Assembly (NCBI GenBank): GCA_027492035.1
Contig: JAOZFT010000004.1
Span: 248,001 to 312,000, forward strand
From: Thermoproteota archaeon
GTDB lineage: Archaea > Korarchaeota > JAOZGF01 > JAOZFZ01
Reading direction: 5' to 3'
Length of the DNA: 64,000 nucleotides
Shown in pieces: positions 16,387-25,369 of the stretch. A program made the translations under genes and the position numbers. Below the pieces are notes generated by a model. The model searched no databases and was not told where the DNA came from. It saw only the letters and a program-made list of their open reading frames with translations. Each line of letters starts with the position of its first letter. Position 1 is the stretch's first letter.

Positions 16387-16836
16387 TTATTTTCTATTTT
16401 CTTCTCCAATTTTTTCACTAAATTCCTTTAAATCCTTTTTCTTTGCTCTCTTTTTAAGCCTATGTATTATTTCTAATTTCCGTGTGATAAACCAGTTTGG
16501 GTCAGATACTTTTATGACTAACTCAGGCAATAAGAACCTTCCATTTCCAATTACCTTTATTAACCCTATCACATCCACCAGGTCTCCGAATCCTATCTCA
16601 TGAATAGAGGGAACATAAGCTAAATTAATCGAGAAACCACTACCATCTTCTATTCTCACTACTTCAGTTTCAATTCGTGAATTGTAAGCTATGTTTGTTA
16701 CTACACCCATTACTCTGACCTTTAAAGCTTTAAAGCCGGTGCTGGTTGTTAAAACTGGATTTTTTACTCCAGAGACATATGAAAGCTTAGCTTCACATAT
16801 TTCCTTAATTTTCATTTTGTAAGCTACTTCAAACAC
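16387..16836 (-). CDS. OB-fold protein, RPA-like
   Basis: The 149 residues contain a single predicted OB fold: ALKVRVMGVVTNIAYN, TEVVRIEDGSGFSINLAY and GFGDLVDVIGLIKV are successive strands. It ends in a charged helical tail. This resembles the small single-OB archaeal proteins related to the RPA2 subunit, which bind single-stranded DNA. Neighbours are aIF2-beta and a methylthiotransferase, which do not decide between DNA and RNA. A start at residue 7 (MKIKEIC) is equally plausible. Confidence 0.6.
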   Translation of the reverse strand: MFEVAYKMKIKEICEAKLSYVSGVKNPVLTTSTGFKALKVRVMGVVTNIAYNSRIETEVVRIEDGSGFSINLAYVPSIHEIGFGDLVDVIGLIKVIGNGRFLLPELVIKVSDPNWFITRKLEIIHRLKKRAKKKDLKEFSEKIGEENRK

Positions 16837-16865
16837 TTCTCTCCTGCCTTTTCACTACTTTTAAA

Positions 16866-18158
16866 CTATTCTCTGTTTTCCACTACCACACGACCCTTCA
16901 AAAAATTTACTAAAGCTTGCTCGACAAATGCAACATAAAATTCCCCCGCTTCAATATCACCTTTCAAATGAATAGACTTATAGTTGAATAAACGGCCCTT
17001 GACCATTTTATCTTTCTTTTCAGTAATTAAAACTTCGTGGTTACTGTTCACTAGTTTCATGTTTCTTTCAAGTGAAATGCTTTCAGTTACTTTTCGCAAT
17101 TTTTTAATCCTAGGTTTAAGTTTATGTGGTGGAATAAGAGGCAATGTTGAAGCCTTGGTTCCAGGTCTTGGGAAAAATTTTGAAATATTTACTTTGTCAG
17201 GCTTTATCTCTTTTAAGGCTTGTAGTGTTTTGTTGAAATCTTCCTCTGTTTCAGTGGGATAACCTACTATAACATCTGTAACAATGGTTAAGAGGGGGAA
17301 TTTACTGCGTAAAGTTTTTAGGGTAGATATTACTTCCTCTATTTTATAGGGACGGTTCATGTCTTCCAAAACCTTGTTTGAGCCGCTTTGAATAGGTACA
17401 TGAAGGAAAAGATACATTTTTTGGCTACTGTATACCTTAATTAATTCATGTAAATATTTTCTTGCGAAGTAGGGGTTCATCATGCCTAGTCTGATCTTGA
17501 ACTTGTAAGGCAGTGCAATTATCCTTTTCAGTAAGTCAATAATGGTGGTTTTTAAATCTAAACCGTAAGCGCCTGTGTCAAGTGATGAAAGATATATCTC
17601 TTTTACTTCAGCTTTCAAACTGTTACTTACTTTGGAAAGAATGTCCTTTGCTTCGTAAGAGTAGAATGTCTCGTATATTTTCTTTTCGGCACAGTACGTG
17701 CAATTGAAGGGGCAGCCTTCTGATATTTGAATGATTTCTCTGAACTTGTTTATTCTTTCTTTAGGTAAATGTAGCTTAGGTACCGGCTTGTTTGGAAAAT
17801 AAAGAATCCCTCTCTCTCCATTTAACACTTTTCGGCTTATTTCAACGATTTTATTTATTGCATAAGGCCCTAAAATAGCACCATAATTTGGTATGGCTTT
17901 TATTATGGCTGATAAATGCAGCTTTGTTAGACAACCTGCAACAATGACTGGTTTATTGATTTTTGAGAGTTTCTTTAACTTAAAAAGGATTTTATCCTCC
18001 GTAGGTTTCTTTACCCCGCATGTATTAATTATTATTAGGTCAGATTCTTCTTTTCTGGACTGTACGAATCCTGCATTTCTCAACTGGCCAGTTATTATCT
18101 CTGTATTGCTTTGGTTTAATGCACAACCGTAAGTCTTAATCCAAAATTTCTTCTTCAT
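16866..18158 (-). CDS. tRNA t6A37 methylthiotransferase (MtaB/CDKAL1 type)
   Basis: Three domains in order: UPF0004 with cysteines in KTYGCALN, INTCGV and VAGC; a radical SAM core with the CPFNCTYC cluster near residue 155; and a C-terminal TRAM-like region. The archaeal/eukaryotic branch converts t6A37 to ms2t6A in ANN-decoding tRNAs. ATG 18158 (MKKKFWIKTYGC) is chosen because it matches family N-termini and avoids overlap with gcvPB, whose stop is at 18176; an ATG at 18209 would add 17 atypical residues. Confidence 0.9.
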   Translation of the reverse strand: MKKKFWIKTYGCALNQSNTEIITGQLRNAGFVQSRKEESDLIIINTCGVKKPTEDKILFKLKKLSKINKPVIVAGCLTKLHLSAIIKAIPNYGAILGPYAINKIVEISRKVLNGERGILYFPNKPVPKLHLPKERINKFREIIQISEGCPFNCTYCAEKKIYETFYSYEAKDILSKVSNSLKAEVKEIYLSSLDTGAYGLDLKTTIIDLLKRIIALPYKFKIRLGMMNPYFARKYLHELIKVYSSQKMYLFLHVPIQSGSNKVLEDMNRPYKIEEVISTLKTLRSKFPLLTIVTDVIVGYPTETEEDFNKTLQALKEIKPDKVNISKFFPRPGTKASTLPLIPPHKLKPRIKKLRKVTESISLERNMKLVNSNHEVLITEKKDKMVKGRLFNYKSIHLKGDIEAGEFYVAFVEQALVNFLKGRVVVENRE

Positions 18159-18175
18159 TGTATTCTTTCCAAAAT

Positions 18176-19720
18176 CTAGCCTTTCATCTTGTTTAAAAAC
18201 ATTTTCCAAGAAAGGATAGGATGCCTTGAGGCCTTTACTTCATCCAATCTACCAATTGATGCCTTGAATGGGGCTTTTTTAACTTTTTCAGGGTTAGTTT
18301 CAGCTTCTTTCATTATTTCCAAAAGGGCTTGACAGTAGCCATCGAGGTTTTCTTTTGTTTCACATTCCGTGGGTTCAATCATGAGACAGTTTTTCATTAT
18401 CAAAGGAAAGTTGATTATGGGGGGGTAAAGTGAGTAGTCAAGAAGTCTCTTTGCAACATCTGCTACATTTATTTTTCCAGCCCCTACTTCCGCTAATGAA
18501 ACAACAAATTCATGTTTTCTAACATTCCCTGGTGAATAAACAGGGTCGAAGAGCTTCTTCTCTTTAATTAGTCTTCGGTAAAGATAATTCGAGTTTAGTA
18601 CTGCCATGTCCGAAACTTTGTTTAAACCCTCAAAACCCAGCATGTAAATGTAAATATAAGCCTTTATCAGAACTTCAGTGTTTCCATAATAACTTCTGAC
18701 TTTACCGATGCTGTGGGGGACATTGTAATCTAGAATATACTTATTTCCTTTTTTTGAAATTAATGGGACAGGCAGAAAATCTTTCAATTCCCCTTTTACA
18801 CCAACAGGTCCAGCTCCAGGCCCTCCCCCACCGTGAGGGGAAGCAAATGTTTTATGCAGGTTTAAATGCATTAAGTCAAAACCCATGTCCCTGGCTCTGA
18901 CTTTGCAAAGTAATGCGTTCATGTTGGCGCCGTCCATGTACATTAAACCACCGTAGTTATGTACTAACTTTGAAACTTTCTGTATTTCTTTCTCAAATAT
19001 CCCTAAAGTGTTTGGGACAGTGATCATTGCAGCTGCTGTTCTTTCCGATAAAGCGTATTCTAAAGCATCCAAGTTTATGCATCCATCTTCACCACTTGGA
19101 ATAGTAACCACTTTGAACCCTCCCATAACTGCACTGGCTGGGTTAGTTCCGTGTGCAGAGTCGGGGATTATTATTTCTGTCCTTTTTCCCCCCTCCCCCC
19201 TAAACTTATGGAATGCTTTTATTATGCTTACCCCTGTAAATTCCCCGTTGGCGCCGGCAGCTGGCTGTAAAGTAAACCTATCCATTCCAGTGATTTCACA
19301 AAGCCACTTCTCCAGTTTATAAAGGATTTCAAGCAATCCTTGAACTGTTTCCTCTGGTTGTTGAGGATGTAGGTTAGCCACTAAATTAGGGATGTATTGA
19401 AGTATTTTTGGTGTATATTTCATTGTGCAGCTTCCTAACGGGTAAATGGTTTGGTCAACTGAGAAATTCATTTGTGAAAGCCTAATATAATGTCTCACTA
19501 CTTCTACTTCAGTTAATTCAGGTAAATTAGGTTTTTGTTGTCTAAGTATCACTTCAGGAATTTTCTTTTCAAGAGAGAGATAAAGTTTTTTGAAGAACTC
19601 TTCTTCCGGAAGAGGCAAAATCCCTGTTTTACCCTCTTTTGACAATTCAAAAACTGTAGGTTCCAGTACTTCTTTGCTTTTCGTCCATTTAGCTTGATGA
19701 AAACCGGAACACATCCTCAT
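18176..19720 (-). CDS. gcvPB: Glycine dehydrogenase (decarboxylating) subunit 2
   Basis: The PLP-binding lysine lies in NLHKTFASPHGGGGPGAG, the hallmark of the P-protein C-terminal half; DSAHGTNPASA upstream is also diagnostic. With GcvPA it decarboxylates glycine and passes the aminomethyl group to lipoylated GcvH. At 514 residues it is full length. The ATG overlaps the gcvPA stop by 4 bases, giving tight coupling. GcvT and the L-protein are not in the window. Confidence 0.97.
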   Translation of the reverse strand: MRMCSGFHQAKWTKSKEVLEPTVFELSKEGKTGILPLPEEEFFKKLYLSLEKKIPEVILRQQKPNLPELTEVEVVRHYIRLSQMNFSVDQTIYPLGSCTMKYTPKILQYIPNLVANLHPQQPEETVQGLLEILYKLEKWLCEITGMDRFTLQPAAGANGEFTGVSIIKAFHKFRGEGGKRTEIIIPDSAHGTNPASAVMGGFKVVTIPSGEDGCINLDALEYALSERTAAAMITVPNTLGIFEKEIQKVSKLVHNYGGLMYMDGANMNALLCKVRARDMGFDLMHLNLHKTFASPHGGGGPGAGPVGVKGELKDFLPVPLISKKGNKYILDYNVPHSIGKVRSYYGNTEVLIKAYIYIYMLGFEGLNKVSDMAVLNSNYLYRRLIKEKKLFDPVYSPGNVRKHEFVVSLAEVGAGKINVADVAKRLLDYSLYPPIINFPLIMKNCLMIEPTECETKENLDGYCQALLEIMKEAETNPEKVKKAPFKASIGRLDEVKASRHPILSWKMFLNKMKG

Positions 19721-21123
19721 TCACCTTTCTGGCTTTCTAAAACATCAAAGATATTATTTATAAGCAAGTCTAAGTCTTCTTTTGTATGGATTTCGGTGAC
19801 AGCTAAAATAAGGGAGTTGGTGAGTGCTTCCAAATCGGTGTATTCACTTATTCGGCCAGCTAAAATATCTCTTTTTAACAGTTCCAGCCACACTTCCTTC
19901 GCTCTTGTGGAAATGAATTTTAGAACGAAATCCGAAAAATAAATTGCATTTTTAAAGGGAATCTTCAAATGTTCAGAATTCTTTAAGGCTGAAACCACAT
20001 AAGATGTTTTAGCTAGAATATTTCGTGATATCTCTTCAAATCCTTTCTTCCCTATTAAAGACAGGTAAATAGCTGTTCTGAGGGCGACTAATGCTTCATT
20101 GGTACATATATTAGATGTTGCTCTTTCTCTTCTTATATGTTGTTCTCTATTCGGCAAAGTCATTACGTAGCCGCGTTGGGAACCGTCTAAAGTCGTTGTT
20201 AATCCAATTATTCTACCAGGCATTTGATATATGATTCTCTTTTCTCCTTTACAGGCGAAAATCCCCAATGCTCCTCCTCCGAAACTTAAGGGGTTGCCTA
20301 GTGCCTGTCCTTCACCTATAACTATATCTGCATTATATTCTCCTGGGGGCTTGAAAATCCCTAGTGCGAATGGATTAACGCCTACAATTAGTAGAGCCCC
20401 GGCTTCATGGACTATTTCACTTATTTCTTGGGTTTTTATTTCTATTGTTCCTATGTCGTAAGGAAATTCAAAATAGAAAGCACTTGTCGCTTTTGAAATC
20501 TTATTTTCTAAATCTTCAACGTCCACTGTACCTGTGTTTTTATTGAAATTTATAGTTCTGATTTTCAGTCCAAGAGCTTCCGTGTAAAGCTGTAAAGTTT
20601 TTAACCTGTCTCTCGGTATTATTTTTGGAATTGTTATTTCTCTTCTTTTGTTTATTCTGTAAGCCATTCTTGCGGCTTCACCCAAGGCTGTGTTCCAGTC
20701 ATACATGGAAGAATTAGCTACATCCATTCCTGTGATTTCACAAATTAATGATTGGTATTCAAATAAGCTTTGGAGCATTCCTTGACTTGCTTCAGCAGTG
20801 TATGGGGTATAGGAAGAGTAAAATTCAGTCCTTGAAGAAAGCTCTTCTACAGCATAAGGGATGTAGTGGGGATAGAAGCCTCCGCCTGCAAATATCAGTA
20901 ACTCTTTATTTTTTGAAAGAATGTTTTTGAGGTGGCGCCAAGTCTCGTACTCTGTGTGGGGTTCAGGCAAGTTCATTTTTCCTTTAAATCTTATCTCGCT
21001 AGGTATGTCCTGGAAAAGCTCTTCCATGCTCTTAAATCCAGCCTCTGCTAACATTTCATTGGTATGAGGTATATTGGGTATGAATGGGAAGTAGGGGGGA
21101 GAAGATTTGTTTCTTTCTCTCAT
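19717..21123 (-). CDS. gcvPA: Glycine dehydrogenase (decarboxylating) subunit 1
   Basis: The N-terminal half of the P-protein as a separate 468-residue subunit. It shows the PFIPNIP start, YTPYTAEASQGMLQSLFEYQ and GEGQALGNPLSFGGGALGIFA. It lacks the PLP lysine, as expected for this half. It lies between gcvH (1 nt upstream) and gcvPB (4-nt overlap), so the three are one operon. Splitting into PA and PB is usual in archaea and many bacteria. Confidence 0.97.
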   Translation of the reverse strand: MRERNKSSPPYFPFIPNIPHTNEMLAEAGFKSMEELFQDIPSEIRFKGKMNLPEPHTEYETWRHLKNILSKNKELLIFAGGGFYPHYIPYAVEELSSRTEFYSSYTPYTAEASQGMLQSLFEYQSLICEITGMDVANSSMYDWNTALGEAARMAYRINKRREITIPKIIPRDRLKTLQLYTEALGLKIRTINFNKNTGTVDVEDLENKISKATSAFYFEFPYDIGTIEIKTQEISEIVHEAGALLIVGVNPFALGIFKPPGEYNADIVIGEGQALGNPLSFGGGALGIFACKGEKRIIYQMPGRIIGLTTTLDGSQRGYVMTLPNREQHIRRERATSNICTNEALVALRTAIYLSLIGKKGFEEISRNILAKTSYVVSALKNSEHLKIPFKNAIYFSDFVLKFISTRAKEVWLELLKRDILAGRISEYTDLEALTNSLILAVTEIHTKEDLDLLINNIFDVLESQKGE

Positions 21124-21124
21124 T

Positions 21125-21547
21125 TCACTCCTTCTCTATTTCCTTTATGTAATTTTGATATTGTTCAGAAGTCATCAATTTTTGTTTTTCCAAGCCAAGG
21201 CTTGTGGTTTCTATTTTTGCGAACCAACCGGAATCATAAGGTTGTTCATGGACTATTGCCGGATCTTCCAGTAACTTTTCGTTTAACTCAATTATTTTTC
21301 CTGACACAGGTGAATAAACAGGTTCAGAGCTTTTTTGTGTGTTGACAACTGCATATTCCTCAAATTGTTTCACCGTGTCGTTTACGTTTTTGGTGAATTC
21401 TATGTAAGTTATTTCCCCCAATTTTTGTTGTGCATAGTCACTTATTCCCGTCACAATTTTTCTTTCATCAACCTTCTTTAACCATTCATGCTCTTTTGTG
21501 TAGAGGAGGTTTTTAGGTATGTTATAGGACATTTCCCCTTCACCCAT
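21125..21547 (-). CDS. gcvH: Glycine cleavage system H protein
   Basis: The 140 residues have the biotinyl/lipoyl fold: YTKEHEWLKK at the N-terminus, GISDYAQQKLGEITYIE, and the lipoyl-lysine region VNTQKSSEPVYSPVSGKI with Lys near residue 72. The site reads T-Q-K where many homologs have S-V-K. GYDSGW-like turn at YDSGWFAKIE is conserved. It shuttles the aminomethyl group between P and T proteins. First gene of the gcv operon; an ATG six codons in (MSYNIPKN) is an alternative start. Confidence 0.95.
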   Translation of the reverse strand: MGEGEMSYNIPKNLLYTKEHEWLKKVDERKIVTGISDYAQQKLGEITYIEFTKNVNDTVKQFEEYAVVNTQKSSEPVYSPVSGKIIELNEKLLEDPAIVHEQPYDSGWFAKIETTSLGLEKQKLMTSEQYQNYIKEIEKE

Positions 21548-21640
21548 ATTAATCTCAAAAATTACTTTGTTTAAAATTATTATTCTGGATTTCTTAGGTG
21601 CTGTTCTCCCACATTTAAATTTTTAGTGTTTAAGGAGTCT

Positions 21641-22420
21641 TTAATAAGGGATGTCTCGTATTCCCTCTTGAGTTATAATGAAAGCAGCTTCTCCCACTGG
21701 AAGATAAGGATTGTCAACTAACTTTATTATTCTCTTAGTGTTTCCAGCTTTTCTAATGTGAAGTATAGATATGGGTGTATGGGCCAATATGTGGCCTCCT
21801 GTGGCTACGGCTTCTTTCTCAAATAAATTGTCAGGTATGTCCATTACATGGTTAGTTACCACCACTGCAACGTTTTCGGTTAAGCTTAATCGATTTAGGA
21901 CGTGTAAGTGTTTTTTTAATTCTTGTTGACGTCTAAACAAGTCTTTTCTTCCGTGGAATTCACTCCTGAAATAGTTAATAAGTGAATCAATTACTATAAG
22001 TTTAACGTTCTCTCTCTCAACTAATTCTTTGAGGTTGTTAGTTGCTTTCTTCTGGTCGTCAAGTGACAATGCTTTTTTATAATAAATATTTCTTAAAGTG
22101 ACTGATGGGTCTAGATTTAAGGCTTGTGACATTTGTTTAATTCTTAGAGGGTTAAAAGTTCCTTCAGTGTCTATAAAAGCCGCTTTGCTACTAAGTCCAC
22201 CTAGTTTTTCGGGTAATTGAACATTTACACATAATTGAAAAACAAATTGGGTTTTTCCAGTTCCATATTTTCCATATATTTCAGTGATTCCCCCAGTTTC
22301 GATGCCTCCTCCTAATAACTGATCTACAGACTTACTTCCAGTAGTTATCCTCTTCTTTTGTGAAGAGTATTTTTTTAAGAATTCATGGGCGGTCATGAAA
22401 CCTAAATCTTTGTTTTCCAA
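21641..22420 (-). CDS. RadA/RadB-like recombinase ATPase without HhH domain
   Basis: The RecA core is complete: TGSKSVDQLLGGGIETGGI, Walker A EIYGKYGTGKT (about 40-50), AAFIDTEGTFNPLRI, Walker B KLIVIDSLINYF and VVTNHVMDIP. At 259 residues it lacks the N-terminal helix-hairpin-helix domain of RadA, so it is a RadB-type or shortened RadA paralog acting in homologous recombination or its regulation. It lies 11 nt downstream of a second, more divergent RecA-type ATPase. Confidence 0.8.
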   Translation of the reverse strand: MENKDLGFMTAHEFLKKYSSQKKRITTGSKSVDQLLGGGIETGGITEIYGKYGTGKTQFVFQLCVNVQLPEKLGGLSSKAAFIDTEGTFNPLRIKQMSQALNLDPSVTLRNIYYKKALSLDDQKKATNNLKELVERENVKLIVIDSLINYFRSEFHGRKDLFRRQQELKKHLHVLNRLSLTENVAVVVTNHVMDIPDNLFEKEAVATGGHILAHTPISILHIRKAGNTKRIIKLVDNPYLPVGEAAFIITQEGIRDIPY

Positions 22421-22431
22421 TTTCGCGTCAC

Positions 22432-23106
22432 TTACAAGTCTTCACTGTCCACTATTTTTATTCCATCCTTTACAATTCTATATCTTACTTTACTTCCTTC
22501 TTTCAATCCCTTAACTAATACTGCCTCTTTATAGTTATTTAAATTCACAAGTTTTATTATGTTATCTGGCCACGAAAGCGACATTTTACCTCCAAGTGGC
22601 CATATTTCTTTTGAAACTGCCGAATTAAGTGGTTTATGTATAGCTTGGTTTGTAATTAAAACTTCTAGGTTGAAACTGTTTGATAATTCCTTTAAGCGGG
22701 CAAATTGTTTATTTAACATGAGATTAACCGTTATTCCCCTCTTTTTAACTAAAGCCAACCTGTATAGTTCAGTGAACGAATCAAAAATTACTAGTTTAGG
22801 TTGAATAGAAGAAAGCACTTCTTCTAGATAATTTACCACGGTTAATTGTTCATGGAATGAATTCAATTTACTAACAATAAGGTTTCGTGACTCCTCAACC
22901 AACTCATATCTCTTAATCAAGTACGTTAATTTTTCTTCGAATAAACGCACTCCAGTTGAAAAAAAGAGCACCCTGTTTCCCTTAGATATGTGTTCAAGGG
23001 CATAAAGTATTGACATTATGGTTTTGCCTGTGAAGGGTTCACCAAATATCTCTAAAAAACCGACGTTGTCCCCAAGAACCCTTTTAAAAAGATTAAAGGA
23101 GAACAT
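22432..23106 (-). CDS. Divergent RecA/RadB-family ATPase
   Basis: Walker A GEPFTGKT is at about residues 22-29 and Walker B PKLVIFDSF near 105; VLITNQAIHKP and WPLGGKMSLSWPDNIIKL correspond to the later RecA-core motifs seen in its neighbour. At 224 residues it has the RadB size. The strand around the ATP-cap is shortened. Together with the downstream 259-residue paralog it probably forms a two-gene operon of Rad51-like accessory proteins. Confidence 0.7.
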   Translation of the reverse strand: MFSFNLFKRVLGDNVGFLEIFGEPFTGKTIMSILYALEHISKGNRVLFFSTGVRLFEEKLTYLIKRYELVEESRNLIVSKLNSFHEQLTVVNYLEEVLSSIQPKLVIFDSFTELYRLALVKKRGITVNLMLNKQFARLKELSNSFNLEVLITNQAIHKPLNSAVSKEIWPLGGKMSLSWPDNIIKLVNLNNYKEAVLVKGLKEGSKVRYRIVKDGIKIVDSEDL

Positions 23107-23316
23107 CTTCTATGCTCCAAAGTAAGTCAGTAACCTACCATATTCTAAATTTCTTTTTTAGAATATAGAATAAGTGTGACTCTTTTTTAACTTAACCTCC
23201 CCTTCCACCTTTGGAAACAAGGAAGACTTAGAAATTTACGAGGTCTCATCCCTCCCTAAAACGGCTTTACTCCAAGGTCTCATGGTTAAAAACTATTTTT
23301 TAGGACAGAGTCTCTT

Positions 23317-23631
23317 TCAAAAATTTATTAAAGACAAAAGCAGCATTAGAACTAACCCTGTTAAAGCTAGTTTTTTTCCTTTATAAGGGTGTAAATCAGA
23401 TGCCCAAAGAACTAAACCTATACCTACTAAAGCACCACCCATAGCTTTCAAAATGTTTATGGAAACATCCTTTAAAGTTACAAGTAAATTCTTTGCAGCT
23501 TCCCCGAAATCCTTCAATCCCTCTGAAATACCATGCAACCCAGTTGTTGAAGGTTCAGAGTAGGAAACAACTACGTTAATGCTTAAGAAAAGTATTGAAG
23601 ATAGGAAAAAAAGGAACAGGTGCCTCCACAA
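23317..23631 (-). CDS. Small secreted/membrane protein, two membrane helices
   Basis: Not a recognised family. An N-terminal signal-like hydrophobic stretch (about 5-24) is followed by an amphipathic segment and two more helices (about 62-80 and 87-103) with a short basic loop between them (HPYKGKK). This arrangement is reminiscent of VirB2/TrbC-like pilins but sequence support is weak. It is 10 nt downstream of a type IV pilin-like gene, so the two probably act together at the cell surface. Confidence 0.5.
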   Translation of the reverse strand: MWRHLFLFFLSSILFLSINVVVSYSEPSTTGLHGISEGLKDFGEAAKNLLVTLKDVSINILKAMGGALVGIGLVLWASDLHPYKGKKLALTGLVLMLLLSLINF

Positions 23632-23641
23632 GAAAAATCAC

Positions 23642-23905
23642 CTAAGATAACCCGAACATTTCCTTTAAAATATTTAAAACCCAATTCAAACCACTAGATA
23701 TGCCTGATTCTCCTTGGGCTAGTTTTTCGCTTATTCCTCCCCATAACTGGCTCAACCAGTTAGTTATTTGTGTTACAGGGCTAAGTATAGCAACCATAAA
23801 CAGTGAAATTGAAGCAGCTATCAAAAGAGCCTCTCCTATTACTTCCGAAACCCCCTTATTACTTTTTAGATATTTTTTTAAAAACGAAACAATTAACTGT
23901 AACAT
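23642..23905 (-). CDS. Type IV pilin-like small protein
   Basis: The N-terminus has a short basic leader (KKYLKSNKG) directly followed by VSEVIGEALLIAASISLFMV, matching the archaeal class III signal peptide and hydrophobic assembly helix of archaeal pilins (processing expected near the K-G before VSEVIG). The mature part is only about 65 residues, ending in an amphipathic helix. No prepilin peptidase or assembly ATPase is in the window. Start ATG 23905. Confidence 0.6.
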   Translation of the reverse strand: MLQLIVSFLKKYLKSNKGVSEVIGEALLIAASISLFMVAILSPVTQITNWLSQLWGGISEKLAQGESGISSGLNWVLNILKEMFGLS

Positions 23906-24025
23906 CCCTAGATTACCTTCTTCCTTAAAAAATTGAAGCCCTTATTTTATTGTAAAGATCTTGGGAAGAAGAATTTTGCTTCAACTTTTTTGAAAACAAA
24001 GTTCATTTAAGTAGAGAGAGAGGAA

Positions 24026-25369
24026 ATGAAAAATAAAAAACAAAGTTTACTAAGGCTAGCTCTTAATCAGTTAATTGAGAAAGGGCTAGTAAAAGTTTAT
24101 AGCGAAGAAATTCTACTGAAGCATGTGGCTGAGCTGCAAAGGGAGAACCAAGGCACCCCTCTCTTTTTTAAAAAAGTGAAAGGAGGAAAAGGCCTTTTCA
24201 GAACATCCTTTTTAACAGGTTTATTCAGCAACAAAAAACTTATTTCTTTAATGCTTAATGTAGATGAAAATAGTTTAAGAGATAAATTACTTGAAGCCAT
24301 GTTTTCGAAAGGGAAGGTGCAAATATCAACTGGAGACAAGTTTGAAATGGAAGCCTTCTATAACCCTGACTTACTTAGTCATCTACCAATTCTTAAACAC
24401 TATGAAAGAGAGAAGGGACCATATATTACTTCCTCTGCTGTTATAGCTAAGGACCCGGAAACTGGCAGAATGAATGTTTCAATACATAGAATGACTCCCC
24501 TAAAGAAAAATTTTCTAGTTTTAAGAGTGGTTGAAGGGAGAGATCTCTACAATTTCGTAGAGAAAGCTAAGACAAGAGGAGAGAATTTACCTGTAGCAGT
24601 GATTATAGGGTTCGATGCAGCTTTAATGCTATCTGCAGCCACTTCCCTCCCAGGAAAAAACGAGCTTGAAATGGCATCTGTTTTAAGAAACAGGCCGGTT
24701 GAATTAGTTAAATGTGAAACAGTGGACGCTTACGCTCCTGTAGATGCTGAAATAATTTTGGAAGGGGAAATATTAACTAGAAAATCGGAACTTGAAGGCC
24801 CGTTTGTGGAAATAGGCGGCGTCGATGTAGTAAGGAGGCAGCCTATTCTTGAAATCAAAGCTTTGAAAATGAGGAAAGACGCAATTTATTACGACATATT
24901 ACCGGCAAGTGAAGAACATGCTTTGCTCATGGGCCTAACCAAGGAACCCTTAATATATGCAGCTGCTAAAGAAAAAGTTGATTTAGTAGATGTTAAAATG
25001 ACTCGTGCAGGAATGTATTGGCTGGAAGCAGTGATAAAGATAAGGAAGAGAAGGAATGGGGACCCCTTAGCCGCTGCCTTTGCAGCTATTAACGTTCATC
25101 CAAGCCTGAAAAGAGTAATAATTACCGATGAGGACGTTGAAATAAATAATTACATAGAAGTAAGCAGAGCTATACTTACTAGATGTTATCCCCCAATGGA
25201 CGTGTATGTCTTCACAGGAATTCCAGGTTCAAGTTTAGATCACTCCAACATTCGAAAAGTAAAATTGTATAACTCAGGTAATAGAAAAGAAATATTTATA
25301 GAGTTGCCTCCAGCGAAAATTGTAGTCGACGCTACATGGAAAGGTCCTAATGAATTGCTTAAAAACTAA
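24026..25369 (+). CDS. UbiD-family prenyl-FMN decarboxylase
   Basis: The UbiD fold is recognisable over the whole 447 residues: GRMNVSIHRM, LPVAVIIGFDAALMLSAATS, AEIILEGEI, EGPFVEIGG and ITDEDVEINN are family landmarks. UbiD enzymes use prenylated FMN made by a UbiX enzyme. In archaea one member acts as trans-anhydromevalonate-5-phosphate decarboxylase in the modified mevalonate pathway. The HMG-CoA synthase cluster 4 kb away makes that role plausible here, but this is inference. The gene stands alone; its end overlaps the convergent HD gene by 11 bases. Confidence 0.88.
   Translation: MKNKKQSLLRLALNQLIEKGLVKVYSEEILLKHVAELQRENQGTPLFFKKVKGGKGLFRTSFLTGLFSNKKLISLMLNVDENSLRDKLLEAMFSKGKVQISTGDKFEMEAFYNPDLLSHLPILKHYEREKGPYITSSAVIAKDPETGRMNVSIHRMTPLKKNFLVLRVVEGRDLYNFVEKAKTRGENLPVAVIIGFDAALMLSAATSLPGKNELEMASVLRNRPVELVKCETVDAYAPVDAEIILEGEILTRKSELEGPFVEIGGVDVVRRQPILEIKALKMRKDAIYYDILPASEEHALLMGLTKEPLIYAAAKEKVDLVDVKMTRAGMYWLEAVIKIRKRRNGDPLAAAFAAINVHPSLKRVIITDEDVEINNYIEVSRAILTRCYPPMDVYVFTGIPGSSLDHSNIRKVKLYNSGNRKEIFIELPPAKIVVDATWKGPNELLKN

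Noticed and set aside
23177-23382. Plus-strand open stretch encoding STFGNKEDLEIYEVSSLPK
   Set aside because: Coding-like in part, but it has no usable start before ATG 23281 and overlaps the opposite small membrane gene; it may be a remnant or chance.
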